Positions 41,069 to 48,835 of a stretch of 58,033 bases of DNA are shown one piece after another. A program made the translations under genes and the position numbers. Location: NCBI GenBank assembly GCA_035504175.1, contig DATJSJ010000139.1:1-58033 (forward strand), written 5' to 3'. Numbering within the stretch: the first letter of the stretch is position 1; every line of letters starts with the position of its first letter. Below the pieces are notes generated by a model that saw only the letters and a list, made by a program, of their open reading frames with translations, ran no database searches and had not been told where the DNA came from. Source of the DNA: DATJSJ01 sp035504175. GTDB taxonomy: Bacteria > Pseudomonadota > Alphaproteobacteria > Acetobacterales > Acetobacteraceae.

Positions 41069-41962
41069 ATGCAACACCGCCGTCTTGGCCGCTCCGGCGA
41101 ACCGGTTTCGATCCTCGGGCTCGGCGGCTTCCATCTGAGCCGTCCGGAGCCGGCGGAGGCCGCCCGGATCATGCACGCTGCGATCGATCACGGCATTACC
41201 TTCTTCGACAATTGCTGGGACTATGCCGAGGGCGAGAGCGAACGCCGGATGGGTGAGGCACTGGCAGGCCGCCGCCGTGACCAGGTCTTCCTCATGACCA
41301 AGATCGATGGCCGCACCGCCGAGGCGGCGACGCGGCAGATCGAGGAGAGCCTGCGCCGGCTGCGCACCGACCATGTCGACCTGCTGCAGATCCACGAGGT
41401 GATCCACGCCGACGATCCCGATCGAGTGTTCAGCGCCGGCTGCTATGACGCATTGCTGCGCGCGCGCGAGCAGGGCAAGACGCGGTTCCTCGGCTTCACC
41501 GGCCACAAATCGGGAGCGATCCACACGGCGATGCTGGAAAGCGCGCTGCGGCACGGCTGGACGCCGGATGCGGTGCAGATGCCGCTGAACGTCATGGACG
41601 CGCATCGCGACGACGGGTTCGAGCGGATCGTCCTGCCGCTGCTGCTGCAGCACGACATCGGCGTGCTCGGCATGAAGCCGATGGGCGATCCGTTCATTCT
41701 CGACAGCGGCACCGTCAGCGCGCCGGAAGCGCTGCGCTACACGATGAGCCTGCCCACCAGCGTCACCATCACCGGCATCGATTCGATGCCGATCCTGCAG
41801 CAGGCGCTCGACGTACTGCGCGATTTCCGGCCGTTCTCGCCCGCCGAGCGCGACGCGCTGCTGGCGCGCACGGCGCAGGCATCACAGTCCGGAGCGCACG
41901 AGAAGTACAAGAACTCGGACCATTTCGATGGCACGGTGAAGAACCCCGAGTGGCTCGGCTGA
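41069..41962 (+). CDS. Aldo/keto reductase
   Basis: A 297-residue NAD(P)H-dependent oxidoreductase with the AKR barrel. The catalytic tetrad is visible: Asp and Tyr in FFDNCWDYAEGESE, Lys in FLMTKIDG and His in LLQIHEV. The C-terminal cofactor region is shorter and less typical (SLPTSVTITGIDSM). AAGGAGG about 9 nt before the ATG gives a strong start. It is 15 bp downstream of larB. No link between AKRs and the nickel-pincer cofactor is known to me; a role in hydroxyacid or aldehyde metabolism would fit, but is inference. Confidence 0.88.
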   Translation: MQHRRLGRSGEPVSILGLGGFHLSRPEPAEAARIMHAAIDHGITFFDNCWDYAEGESERRMGEALAGRRRDQVFLMTKIDGRTAEAATRQIEESLRRLRTDHVDLLQIHEVIHADDPDRVFSAGCYDALLRAREQGKTRFLGFTGHKSGAIHTAMLESALRHGWTPDAVQMPLNVMDAHRDDGFERIVLPLLLQHDIGVLGMKPMGDPFILDSGTVSAPEALRYTMSLPTSVTITGIDSMPILQQALDVLRDFRPFSPAERDALLARTAQASQSGAHEKYKNSDHFDGTVKNPEWLG

Positions 41963-42034
41963 GCGCCGCACCGCGCGGACCGTGCGGCCGGTGCAGGCTT
42001 GACGCGGATCGGGCAGGGGCTAGGTAACGCCTCC

Positions 42035-42925
42035 GTGGACGCCTCTGCGCGACAGGATCGTGGGGTTGCCGTACTGACCGGAGGGAGTTCCGGGATCGGC
42101 CGCTGGATCGCGCTGGGCCTGGCGCGGGCCGGCCTGCATCTGGTCATGATCGCGCGCGATCCGGCGCGGGCCGCGGCGACCCGCGCCTGGCTCGGCGCCC
42201 AGGTCGCCGGCGCCGAGCCGGAGATCGTGACCGCCGACCTCTCTCTGCTCGCCGCGGCTCGCGCGGCCGCCGCGGCAATCGCCGCCCGCCATTCGCGCAT
42301 CACCCTGCTGGTCAACAATGCCGGGCTGATCGCGCCGCGTCGGATCCTGACCGCGGAAGGGCATGAGCTGGTGCTGGCGGTCAACCATCTCGCCCCGTTC
42401 GTCCTGACCCGCGCCCTGCTGCCCGCGCTCGAGGCGGCTGCACCGGCCCGGGTGGTCAATATCGGCTCCACTGCCTCCGATCATGCCCGCATCGATCCCG
42501 ATGATCTGGAAGGCGCCCGAGGCTGGGGTGTGATGCGGGCTTATGGCCAGTCGAAGCTTGCGCTGATGATGGCGAGTCTCGACTGGGCCGAACAACTGGC
42601 CGGCACCGGCGTCACCTGCAACGTGGTGCATCCCGGCCTGGTCGCGACCGAGATCGCTCGCCATCTGCCCTTCGGTACCCTGGCCTGGCGTCTCGGCCGG
42701 CCGTTCATGCTGAGCCCGCGGCAAGGCGCCGATACGCCGCTGTACGTCGCGCTGGCGCCGGACCTCGCGACCGTCAGCGGCCGCTACTTCAAGCGCCGGC
42801 GACAGGTTCCGACCAACCCCCTGGCGCAGGACCGGGCGCTGCGGGCGCGGGTCTGGGCGGCGACGGCGCGGCTCGTCGGCGAGGCGGTGGCGCCCGTCGG
42901 TGCGGCCGCCGGGGAGGGGACATGA
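42035..42925 (+). CDS. Short-chain dehydrogenase/reductase (retinol-dehydrogenase-like)
   Basis: A 296-residue classical SDR. The Rossmann motif is LTGGSSGIGRWIALGLA, followed by NNAG (LLVNNAGLI), catalytic Ser in VVNIGSTASD and YGQSK as the YxxxK motif. The C-terminal extension beyond residue 240 is short. Start: no ATG; a GTG at 42035 or TTG at 41999 are possible, and I prefer GTG because the residues before it are not SDR-like. Its stop overlaps the start of the next gene (ATGA), so the two enzymes are co-translated. Substrate unknown. Confidence 0.88.
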   Translation: MDASARQDRGVAVLTGGSSGIGRWIALGLARAGLHLVMIARDPARAAATRAWLGAQVAGAEPEIVTADLSLLAAARAAAAAIAARHSRITLLVNNAGLIAPRRILTAEGHELVLAVNHLAPFVLTRALLPALEAAAPARVVNIGSTASDHARIDPDDLEGARGWGVMRAYGQSKLALMMASLDWAEQLAGTGVTCNVVHPGLVATEIARHLPFGTLAWRLGRPFMLSPRQGADTPLYVALAPDLATVSGRYFKRRRQVPTNPLAQDRALRARVWAATARLVGEAVAPVGAAAGEGT

Positions 42926-43923
42926 GCATTCCCGCAACCATGACCGCAATGACTGCGTCGTCGCCCGGCGGGCCCGAGGTGCTAGGCCCGTCGACGATGC
43001 CCGTCCCGGTGCCGAAGCCGGACGAGGTGCTGATCCGGGTGCAGGCGGCGGGCGTCAACAGGCCCGACGTGATGCAGCGCCAGGGCCTGTATCCGCCGCC
43101 GCCAGGGGCGAGCCCGATCATCGGGCTGGAGGTGGCAGGCGAGGTGGTCGCGAGCGGCCCCGAGGCACAGGCTTGGCCGGAGGGAAGCCGCGTCTGCGCC
43201 CTGGTCAATGGCGGCGGCTACGCCGAATATTGTGTCGCGCCGGCGCCGCAATGCCTGCCCTGGCCGGCCGGCTACGACGTGGTCGCCGCCGCCGCCCTCC
43301 CGGAAACCCACTTCACGGTCTGGGCCAACCTTTTCCAGGCCGGGCGGCTCGCTCCTGGCGAGCGGGTGCTGGTGCACGGCGGCAGCGGCGGCATCGGCAT
43401 CACCGCGATCCAGCTCGCGCACGAGTTCGGCGCCACCGTCTACACGACCTGCGGCAGCCGCGAAAAATGCGACGCCTGCCTCGGGCTCGGCGCCGCCGCC
43501 GCGATCAACTATCGCGACGCCGATTTCGTCGAGAGCGTGCGCGACCTGACCGGTGGCCTGGGCGTCGACGTGGTCCTCGACATGGTCGGTGCCCCGTATT
43601 TCACGCGCAATCTGCGCTGCCTGGCGATGGACGGGCGACTGATCCTGATCGCCTTCATGCAGGGATCCAGGCTCGAAAACGCCGACCTGATGCCGATCAT
43701 GCTGCGGCGCCTGTACGTCACCGGCTCGACCATGCGTCCGCGCACCACGGTGCAGAAAGGCGCGATCGCGGCGGCGCTGCGCGAACGGGTCTGGCCAGTG
43801 CTGGATGCCGGACGCTGCCGGCCGGTGATCCAGGACGTCTTCCCGCTGCGAGAGGCGGCGGCGGCGCACGCGCTCATGGAAAGCGGCCGGCACATCGGCA
43901 AGATCATGCTGACGACGGGCTGA
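42922..43923 (+). CDS. NAD(P)H quinone oxidoreductase (medium-chain, PIG3/QorA-like)
   Basis: A 333-residue zinc-free medium-chain dehydrogenase/reductase. The N-terminal GroES-like domain has AAGVNRPDVMQRQGLYPPPPGASP and LEVAGEVVASG; the NADPH-binding motif is VLVHGGSGGIGITAIQLA near residue 155, followed by INYRDADF. PxPxGASPIxGLE is the typical pattern of the TP53I3/PIG3 branch, enzymes that reduce quinones by one or two electrons. Catalytic zinc ligands are absent. Coupled to the SDR gene by a 4-bp overlap. It ends in a convergent gap with rppH. Confidence 0.92.
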   Translation: MSIPATMTAMTASSPGGPEVLGPSTMPVPVPKPDEVLIRVQAAGVNRPDVMQRQGLYPPPPGASPIIGLEVAGEVVASGPEAQAWPEGSRVCALVNGGGYAEYCVAPAPQCLPWPAGYDVVAAAALPETHFTVWANLFQAGRLAPGERVLVHGGSGGIGITAIQLAHEFGATVYTTCGSREKCDACLGLGAAAAINYRDADFVESVRDLTGGLGVDVVLDMVGAPYFTRNLRCLAMDGRLILIAFMQGSRLENADLMPIMLRRLYVTGSTMRPRTTVQKGAIAAALRERVWPVLDAGRCRPVIQDVFPLREAAAAHALMESGRHIGKIMLTTG

Positions 43924-43940
43924 ACCGACGATTTTCGGCG

Positions 43941-43962
43941 CTCGCCCGGCCGCCGGGTCGAG
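43941..43962. terminator. Hairpin in the convergent gap between the quinone oxidoreductase and rppH
   Basis: CTCGCCCGG (43941-43949) pairs with CCGGGTCGAG (43953-43962) around CCG, with one bulged T. It lies 18 nt after the stop codon. No T-tract; candidate terminator only. Confidence 0.4.
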
Positions 43963-44052
43963 GAAAGCCTGCGCAGCGCCGATGCCGCCAGGAAATGACC
44001 GTGCCGGCCCGAGAAGGCGTGCTTCGCATGACGGCCGCGGACGCTGATGACT

Positions 44053-44565
44053 TCAGCCGAGCGCGTAGATGGCGAAGGCGCGGGCGATCGTCTGGTAAAT
44101 CGGGCGCTTGAACGACACTGCGAGACCGGGCAGCTCTGCGAGATCGACCCAGCGCCAGGCGTCGAACTCGGGATGTGCGTCAGCATCGAGACGGATATCG
44201 GAATCCGTGCCCTCGAACCGCAGCGCGAACCAACGCTGCCGTTGCCCGCGATAGCGGCCGCCCAGCGCGTGCCCGACCAGCTCGGGTGGCAGGTCATAGG
44301 TCAGCCACTCGGGATGCTCGCCGAGAATGCTCGCCCGGTCCGTGCCGATCTCCTCGCGCAGCTCACGCAGCACCGCCTTGCGCGGATCCTCCTTCGGATC
44401 GATTCCTCCCTGCGGCATCTGCCACGCGCCGGGCTGGCCCTCGGCCGTTGGCGAGGCGCCGAGCCGGTCGCTATCGGCGCGACGAGCGACGAAAACCCGC
44501 CCGTGCCGGTTGAACAGCGCCGCACCGACATTCGGGCGATAGGGCAGGACGGCCGGATCGGTCAT
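44053..44565 (-). CDS. rppH: RNA pyrophosphohydrolase (Nudix)
   Basis: Removes pyrophosphate from the 5' triphosphate end of mRNA, starting its decay; in Alphaproteobacteria also called IalA-like. The 170-residue protein has YRPNVGAALFNRHGRVFVARR, then WQMPQGGIDPKEDPRKAVLRE followed by LREEIG, the full Nudix box GX5EX7REUXEEXGU, and WFALRFEG. Its ATG overlaps the end of the preceding deacetylase-like gene (CCATGA). Last gene of a conserved minus-strand block. Confidence 0.95.
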   Translation of the reverse strand: MTDPAVLPYRPNVGAALFNRHGRVFVARRADSDRLGASPTAEGQPGAWQMPQGGIDPKEDPRKAVLRELREEIGTDRASILGEHPEWLTYDLPPELVGHALGGRYRGQRQRWFALRFEGTDSDIRLDADAHPEFDAWRWVDLAELPGLAVSFKRPIYQTIARAFAIYALG

Positions 44566-45830
44566 GGCTTTTCCGCCGCGGCGGCAGCCTGCTTGGCCAG
44601 CGGCGGCAGCACCGCACTGACCGGTGCCAGCACGATGCCGCGGGACGCCGCGCCTTCCGACCAGGCGGCAATGCTCTCAACCGTCACCGGCCGGAGCGGA
44701 CCACCCAGGCCCACCGCACTGCCGCGCTCGCGGGCGATCTGCTCCAGCTTCGCGAGCTGTGTGTCGATGCCCTCCCGCGTCGGCGGCACGTCGAGCAGCA
44801 GATCGACGCCGCTGCCGATGACGTGATCGGGCGTGTGCCGCCCGGGCCTCGGATCGAGGTAATAGAGACCCCGTCGCGCCAGCTCGCTCTGCAGCGCGTC
44901 ATAGTCGGGCGCGGAGGCGGCATAGCGCTCGCCCAGCAGCCCATCCAGCGCCCCGGTGGCGCCCGCGGCGCCCGGCACTTTGGAGAGTGCCCAGAACAGG
45001 TTCTGCTGATTGATCGCCGGATCGGCCTCGGTCAGCAGCGCGCGGCTGCCGGGGTCGTTCAGCGGATAGCCTTGCGGCTCCAGCGGGATCGAGACCAGTA
45101 TCTCGTGCCCTTTGGCGCGCGCCGCCTCGAGCAGGCGCCCCGGGTCGACCGCATAGGGCGAGAAGGCGAGCGAGACGGCCGCCGGCAGCGATTCGATCGC
45201 ATCGCGCGTATAGGCGGCGGAGAGGCCCGCGCCGTCTAATACGATCGCAATCCGCGGCCGCCGGTCGGCGCGATCGAAGGCGCCGGCATAGACCTGCATC
45301 GGCATCCGCCCGTCGGCGCCAATCCGCGGCACTTCGGCCCCGTTGACGCCGCTCGCCTCGAGCAACAGCGGATCGGGCTCGGCGATACGCCGGTCGGCCG
45401 CCGGGGCGGCGGCGACCGCGACCGCTCCGGCCGGCGCGGATGTCGGCGTGGTCGCCGCGGACGTGCCGCCGGCCGGAGTGGAAGATGCCGGCGCCTCAGC
45501 CGAGGCCGGCGTTGCCGCGCCGTCTGCGGCGGCGTGCACCGGTGCCGCGGTCGCGTGCAGTGGTTTGGCCTCCCCCGGCTCGCCCGCCGGGGTCGCCCGC
45601 GCCTTTGGCCCAGCCGCCGCCACACGCGTCGTTGCGGGACGGGCAGGCGTCCTTGCGCCAACTGTGGCGCCTGCGGGCGCCGTGCCGCCTCGCGCCGTCA
45701 TCGCCCGCGGGGGGCCGAGAACCGCCAGCGCCACGGCGCCGCCGCCCAGCATCAGGACCAGGGCCAGCCAGAACCAGCCCAGGGCTCGCAACGCCGCCGG
45801 GCGGCGCGCCCGCCCGGTCCGGCCGGACAT
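44562..45830 (-). CDS. Divergent polysaccharide deacetylase family protein (YibQ-like)
   Basis: A 422-residue protein anchored by an N-terminal helix (residues about 17-39, FWLALVLMLGGGAVALAVLG), then a long Ala/Pro/Thr-rich linker of about 110 residues likely exposed in the periplasm, and from about residue 190 a YibQ-type divergent polysaccharide deacetylase domain (PRIAIVLDGAGLS; AVSLAFSPYAV; HEILVSIPLEPQGYPLNDPG; GRHTPDHVIGSGVDLLLD). The gene usually lies between the S41 protease and rppH in Alphaproteobacteria, as here. The enzyme activity of this group is unproven; a cell-wall role is inferred from its location next to envC and ctpA. Its ATG lies 18 bp after the ctpA stop. Confidence 0.87.
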   Translation of the reverse strand: MSGRTGRARRPAALRALGWFWLALVLMLGGGAVALAVLGPPRAMTARGGTAPAGATVGARTPARPATTRVAAAGPKARATPAGEPGEAKPLHATAAPVHAAADGAATPASAEAPASSTPAGGTSAATTPTSAPAGAVAVAAAPAADRRIAEPDPLLLEASGVNGAEVPRIGADGRMPMQVYAGAFDRADRRPRIAIVLDGAGLSAAYTRDAIESLPAAVSLAFSPYAVDPGRLLEAARAKGHEILVSIPLEPQGYPLNDPGSRALLTEADPAINQQNLFWALSKVPGAAGATGALDGLLGERYAASAPDYDALQSELARRGLYYLDPRPGRHTPDHVIGSGVDLLLDVPPTREGIDTQLAKLEQIARERGSAVGLGGPLRPVTVESIAAWSEGAASRGIVLAPVSAVLPPLAKQAAAAAEKP

Positions 45831-45848
45831 GCGCGCCGCCCGCCCGGA

Positions 45849-47240
45849 TCAGTGCAGCGACGCGCGCTTCTGCGCCGCCATGGCTTTCACCACCTGCAGC
45901 GCCTCCTGCAACTGGAAGTCGGTCGAGGGCTTGGACGGATCGAATTTCGGCCAGGTCGTCGGCGGCTTGTCCGGAACGTCGCGCACCATCACCGGCAGGT
46001 CGGTGCGCGGCGGCGGCTTGGCGTCGGTGCCGCCCTCGTTGGTGATCGTGTTGTTCAGGTCGGATTCACGCTCCGGCCCGAAATGCGGGATCGGCGTGCG
46101 GCTCTCCGCCACCTTCACGTCCGGCGCGATGCCGAGACCCTGGATCGATCGGCCGGACGGCGTGTAGTACCGCGCCGTGGTCAGGCGCATCGCGCCGTTG
46201 CCCGGCAGCGGGATCACCGTCTGCACCGAGCCCTTGCCGAAGCTGCGCTCGCCCACCAGCACCGCGCGCCGCTGATCCTGCAGTGCGCCGGCGACGATCT
46301 CGCTCGCCGAGGCCGAGCCGTTGTTGATCAGCACGACCAGGGGCAGCCCGTCCGTCAGGTCGCCGCCGGGCTTGGCATCCCAGCGCTGGCTGTCCTCCGG
46401 ATGTCGCGCCCGGGTCGAGACGATCTCGCCGCGGTCGAGGAAGTCGTTGGCGACGTCGACCGCCTGGTCGAGCAACCCGCCCGGATTGTTGCGCAGGTCG
46501 AGCACGATGCCCTGTAGCTTGTTGCCGTCTTCCTTGTGGAACTTCTCGAGCGCCGCGCGCAGGCCGGGATCGGTCTCCTCGTTGAAACTGGTCAGGCGGA
46601 CATAGCCGATATTTCCGTCCAGGTGACTCTTCACGACCTGGATATGAATGATCTCGCGCGTGAGGCTGAGGTTGATCGGGTCGGCGACGCCCGGGCGCTT
46701 GATCGTCAGCGTGATCGTCGTGTTCGGCGCGCCGCGCATCTTGTCGACCGCGTCGTTCAGCGACAGCCCCTCGACGGTGTGACCGTCCAAAGCCGTGATC
46801 AGGTCGCCCGGCTTGATCCCGGCGCGCGAGGCCGGCGTGTCGTCAATCGGGCTCACCACCTTGATCAGCCCGCCATCCTCGGTGACCTCGATGCCGAGCC
46901 CGCCGAACTCGCCGCGGGTCTGCACCTGCATGTCCTGCCACTGCTTCGGATTCATGTAGCTGCTGTGCGGATCAAGCCCGGTCAGCATGCCGTTGATCGC
47001 ATTCTCGATCAGCTCGCGATCGCTCACCGGCTCGACATAGTCAGCGCGGACCCGCTCGAACACGTCGCCGAACAGCGTCAGCAGCCGGTACGTCTCCGCC
47101 CGGCTGTTGGCGTCCTGGGCGCTTGCCGCGGCAATGCCCAGACTGGAATGCAGGCCACGGACCAGCAGCCCGGAGGCCGGGCCGGCGGCGATACCCGCCG
47201 CGAAGGCGGCGCCGAGGAGCAGGCCGGTGCGATATCTCAT
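45849..47240 (-). CDS. ctpA: Carboxyl-terminal processing protease (S41 family)
   Basis: A 463-residue periplasmic serine protease with an N-terminal signal/anchor (YRTGLLLGAAFAAGIAAG). The order is an N-terminal helical region, a PDZ domain (GLGIEVTEDGGLIKVVSPIDD near 115-180; SRAGIKPGDLI) and the S41 catalytic core with nucleophile Ser in INNGSASASEIVAGAL and Lys in GERSFGKGSVQ, the Ser/Lys dyad. It trims C-termini of envelope proteins and, with murein hydrolases, shapes peptidoglycan turnover. The gene lies 98 bp downstream of envC, with a strong hairpin in between. No coupling partner lipoprotein (LbcA/NlpI) is seen. Confidence 0.95.
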   Translation of the reverse strand: MRYRTGLLLGAAFAAGIAAGPASGLLVRGLHSSLGIAAASAQDANSRAETYRLLTLFGDVFERVRADYVEPVSDRELIENAINGMLTGLDPHSSYMNPKQWQDMQVQTRGEFGGLGIEVTEDGGLIKVVSPIDDTPASRAGIKPGDLITALDGHTVEGLSLNDAVDKMRGAPNTTITLTIKRPGVADPINLSLTREIIHIQVVKSHLDGNIGYVRLTSFNEETDPGLRAALEKFHKEDGNKLQGIVLDLRNNPGGLLDQAVDVANDFLDRGEIVSTRARHPEDSQRWDAKPGGDLTDGLPLVVLINNGSASASEIVAGALQDQRRAVLVGERSFGKGSVQTVIPLPGNGAMRLTTARYYTPSGRSIQGLGIAPDVKVAESRTPIPHFGPERESDLNNTITNEGGTDAKPPPRTDLPVMVRDVPDKPPTTWPKFDPSKPSTDFQLQEALQVVKAMAAQKRASLH

Positions 47241-47274
47241 AAGCTCGTCATCCCTTCAGGCCGGATGCGCCCGA

Positions 47275-47291
47275 GGGGAGGCAGCCTCCCC
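47275..47291 (-). terminator. Strong hairpin between envC and ctpA
   Basis: GGGGAGG (47275-47281) pairs perfectly with CCTCCCC (47285-47291) around CAG, in the 98-bp gap downstream of envC. With no T-tract it may be an internal terminator or an RNA processing site that sets ctpA expression apart from the upstream genes. Confidence 0.4.
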
Positions 47292-47338
47292 GGCCGGTGC
47301 GCCCGGCATACGCGTCGCTCTATTGCGGGAAAATACCG

Positions 47339-48835
47339 TCAGCCGCCAACCCGCGGCCCCTGCGCCTGCGGCGATCGAGTCTTCAGCCAGGGGGCAGGGT
47401 CCACCGGTCGACCGTCATGGCGCAACTCCACATAAAGCGCCGGGCGCTTGCCCGACGTCCGTGGGTCCCAACCAGGCATCACGCCGACCGGCTCTCCGAC
47501 TTGCACGGCATCGCCGACTTCTACGTCAAACCGCTCCAGCCCTGCCAGAACAAAGTGATAACCACCGCCGCAGTCCAAGATCAGGAGCAGCCCGTAGCTG
47601 CGGAACGGCGCGGCGAACACCACTTTGCCCCGGCAGGGGGCGACGACGCGCGCATCCGGCGCCGCGCGGTAGGAGATCCCCTCCGCCGGCCCGATCTCGG
47701 TCGGATCGCCCCAGGCCCGGATCACTTTGCCGACGACCGGTCCGGCCACCGCAAGACCCGCCCCGGTATCCGACGAACCGGGTCCGGGCAGCCCTGGCCC
47801 GTCCGGCGCGGCCAGCGCCACCGCCTGATCGCGCGCCGCCGCGGCGGCGGCATCCTGCCGGTGCCGCTCGGCTGCCGCCTCTTCCGCGCGAGCCTTGGCT
47901 TCCGCCGCCCTGCGATCGGCCTCGAGCTTCGCCAGCGCGTCGCGCAGGTTGCTGGCCCGGGCGGCGTCGACGGCGGCAGCGCGTTCGGCCGCCGCTGCGG
48001 CGTCCTCCGCCGCCTGCTCCGCCTGTCGGGCGGCGGCGATCTGCCGGTCCAGCGCCGCCTCCTGCGCCGCCTGTTCCGCTCGTGCCCGGGCCAGGGCCGG
48101 CGCCTCCTGCCGGATCGCCGCCTGCAGGGTCGCGACCTCCACCTCCTCGGCCCGGAGCGCCTGCGCCTGCCGCTCCAGTTCGCGGGAGATACCTTTCAGC
48201 ACCAGCGCCCCGCGCAGCGCCTGCTCCGGCGGCAGCGGCACGGCGAGCAACGTCTCCGCCGGATAGAGCGACAGCCGCTCGAGCAGCGGCAGCAGCGGCG
48301 CGAACTCTGCGGCGCGCTGCCGCAGCCGCCGCTGCGCCGCCGCCTCGCGCTGCGCCAGCGCGTCCATGCGCACCGCCGCATCCTCCGTCGCGGTCTCGGC
48401 GGCGCGCAGCCGGGCCGCCGCCGACGTCCGCTGCTGTGCCAGCCGGTCTGCCTCGGCACGCGCCGCCTGTTCCCCGGCCTCCGCTTTCTGCTGCGCTGCC
48501 AGTCGTGCGGCGCGGTCCTGCTCCGCCTGCTGCAGTGCTGCCTGCGCCGCCGCCGGGTCCGCGGTGGCTGGCGCCGGAGCGTGCTTCCGAGCAACCCGGC
48601 GGTGGTGCCGATGCGACGGCCGGCCGTGCGTCTCTGCGAGCGCCGTCCCCACCGCGCCGATCCCGAGCGGCGTCGGCAGAATGGTCGGCGGCGACGCCGT
48701 CGCCAGCACTGCGGCTCCCAGCAGCAACGGCAGGCAGCGTCCGGTGCCCGGCCCGACGGCGCCGGCTGCCCTCCGCACCGGCCAGGCCGCCTCCGGCCGG
48801 GCCCGGCGCGCGCTAACCTGCCGGCCGCTCCGCAT
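47339..48835 (-). CDS. envC: EnvC-like murein hydrolase activator
   Basis: A 498-residue periplasmic coiled-coil protein that activates amidases at the septum. The first 30-odd residues are basic and polar, then LPLLLGAAVLATA is the signal segment. From about residue 95 to 330 it is an almost continuous Ala/Glu/Arg-rich coiled coil. The C-terminal LytM domain (about 370-490) is degenerate: the usual zinc-binding His residues are replaced (FVLAGLERF where LYAHL is expected, ALYVELRHDG where LHFEIR is expected), so it should not cut peptidoglycan itself, as for E. coli EnvC. It overlaps the end of gpmI by 23 bp and is probably in the same transcript. Confidence 0.85.
   Translation of the reverse strand: MRSGRQVSARRARPEAAWPVRRAAGAVGPGTGRCLPLLLGAAVLATASPPTILPTPLGIGAVGTALAETHGRPSHRHHRRVARKHAPAPATADPAAAQAALQQAEQDRAARLAAQQKAEAGEQAARAEADRLAQQRTSAAARLRAAETATEDAAVRMDALAQREAAAQRRLRQRAAEFAPLLPLLERLSLYPAETLLAVPLPPEQALRGALVLKGISRELERQAQALRAEEVEVATLQAAIRQEAPALARARAEQAAQEAALDRQIAAARQAEQAAEDAAAAAERAAAVDAARASNLRDALAKLEADRRAAEAKARAEEAAAERHRQDAAAAAARDQAVALAAPDGPGLPGPGSSDTGAGLAVAGPVVGKVIRAWGDPTEIGPAEGISYRAAPDARVVAPCRGKVVFAAPFRSYGLLLILDCGGGYHFVLAGLERFDVEVGDAVQVGEPVGVMPGWDPRTSGKRPALYVELRHDGRPVDPAPWLKTRSPQAQGPRVGG

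Noticed and set aside
47107..48816. Long Pro/Ala/Arg-rich plus-strand frame over envC
   Set aside because: It mirrors the Ala/Glu/Arg coiled coil of EnvC on the other strand.
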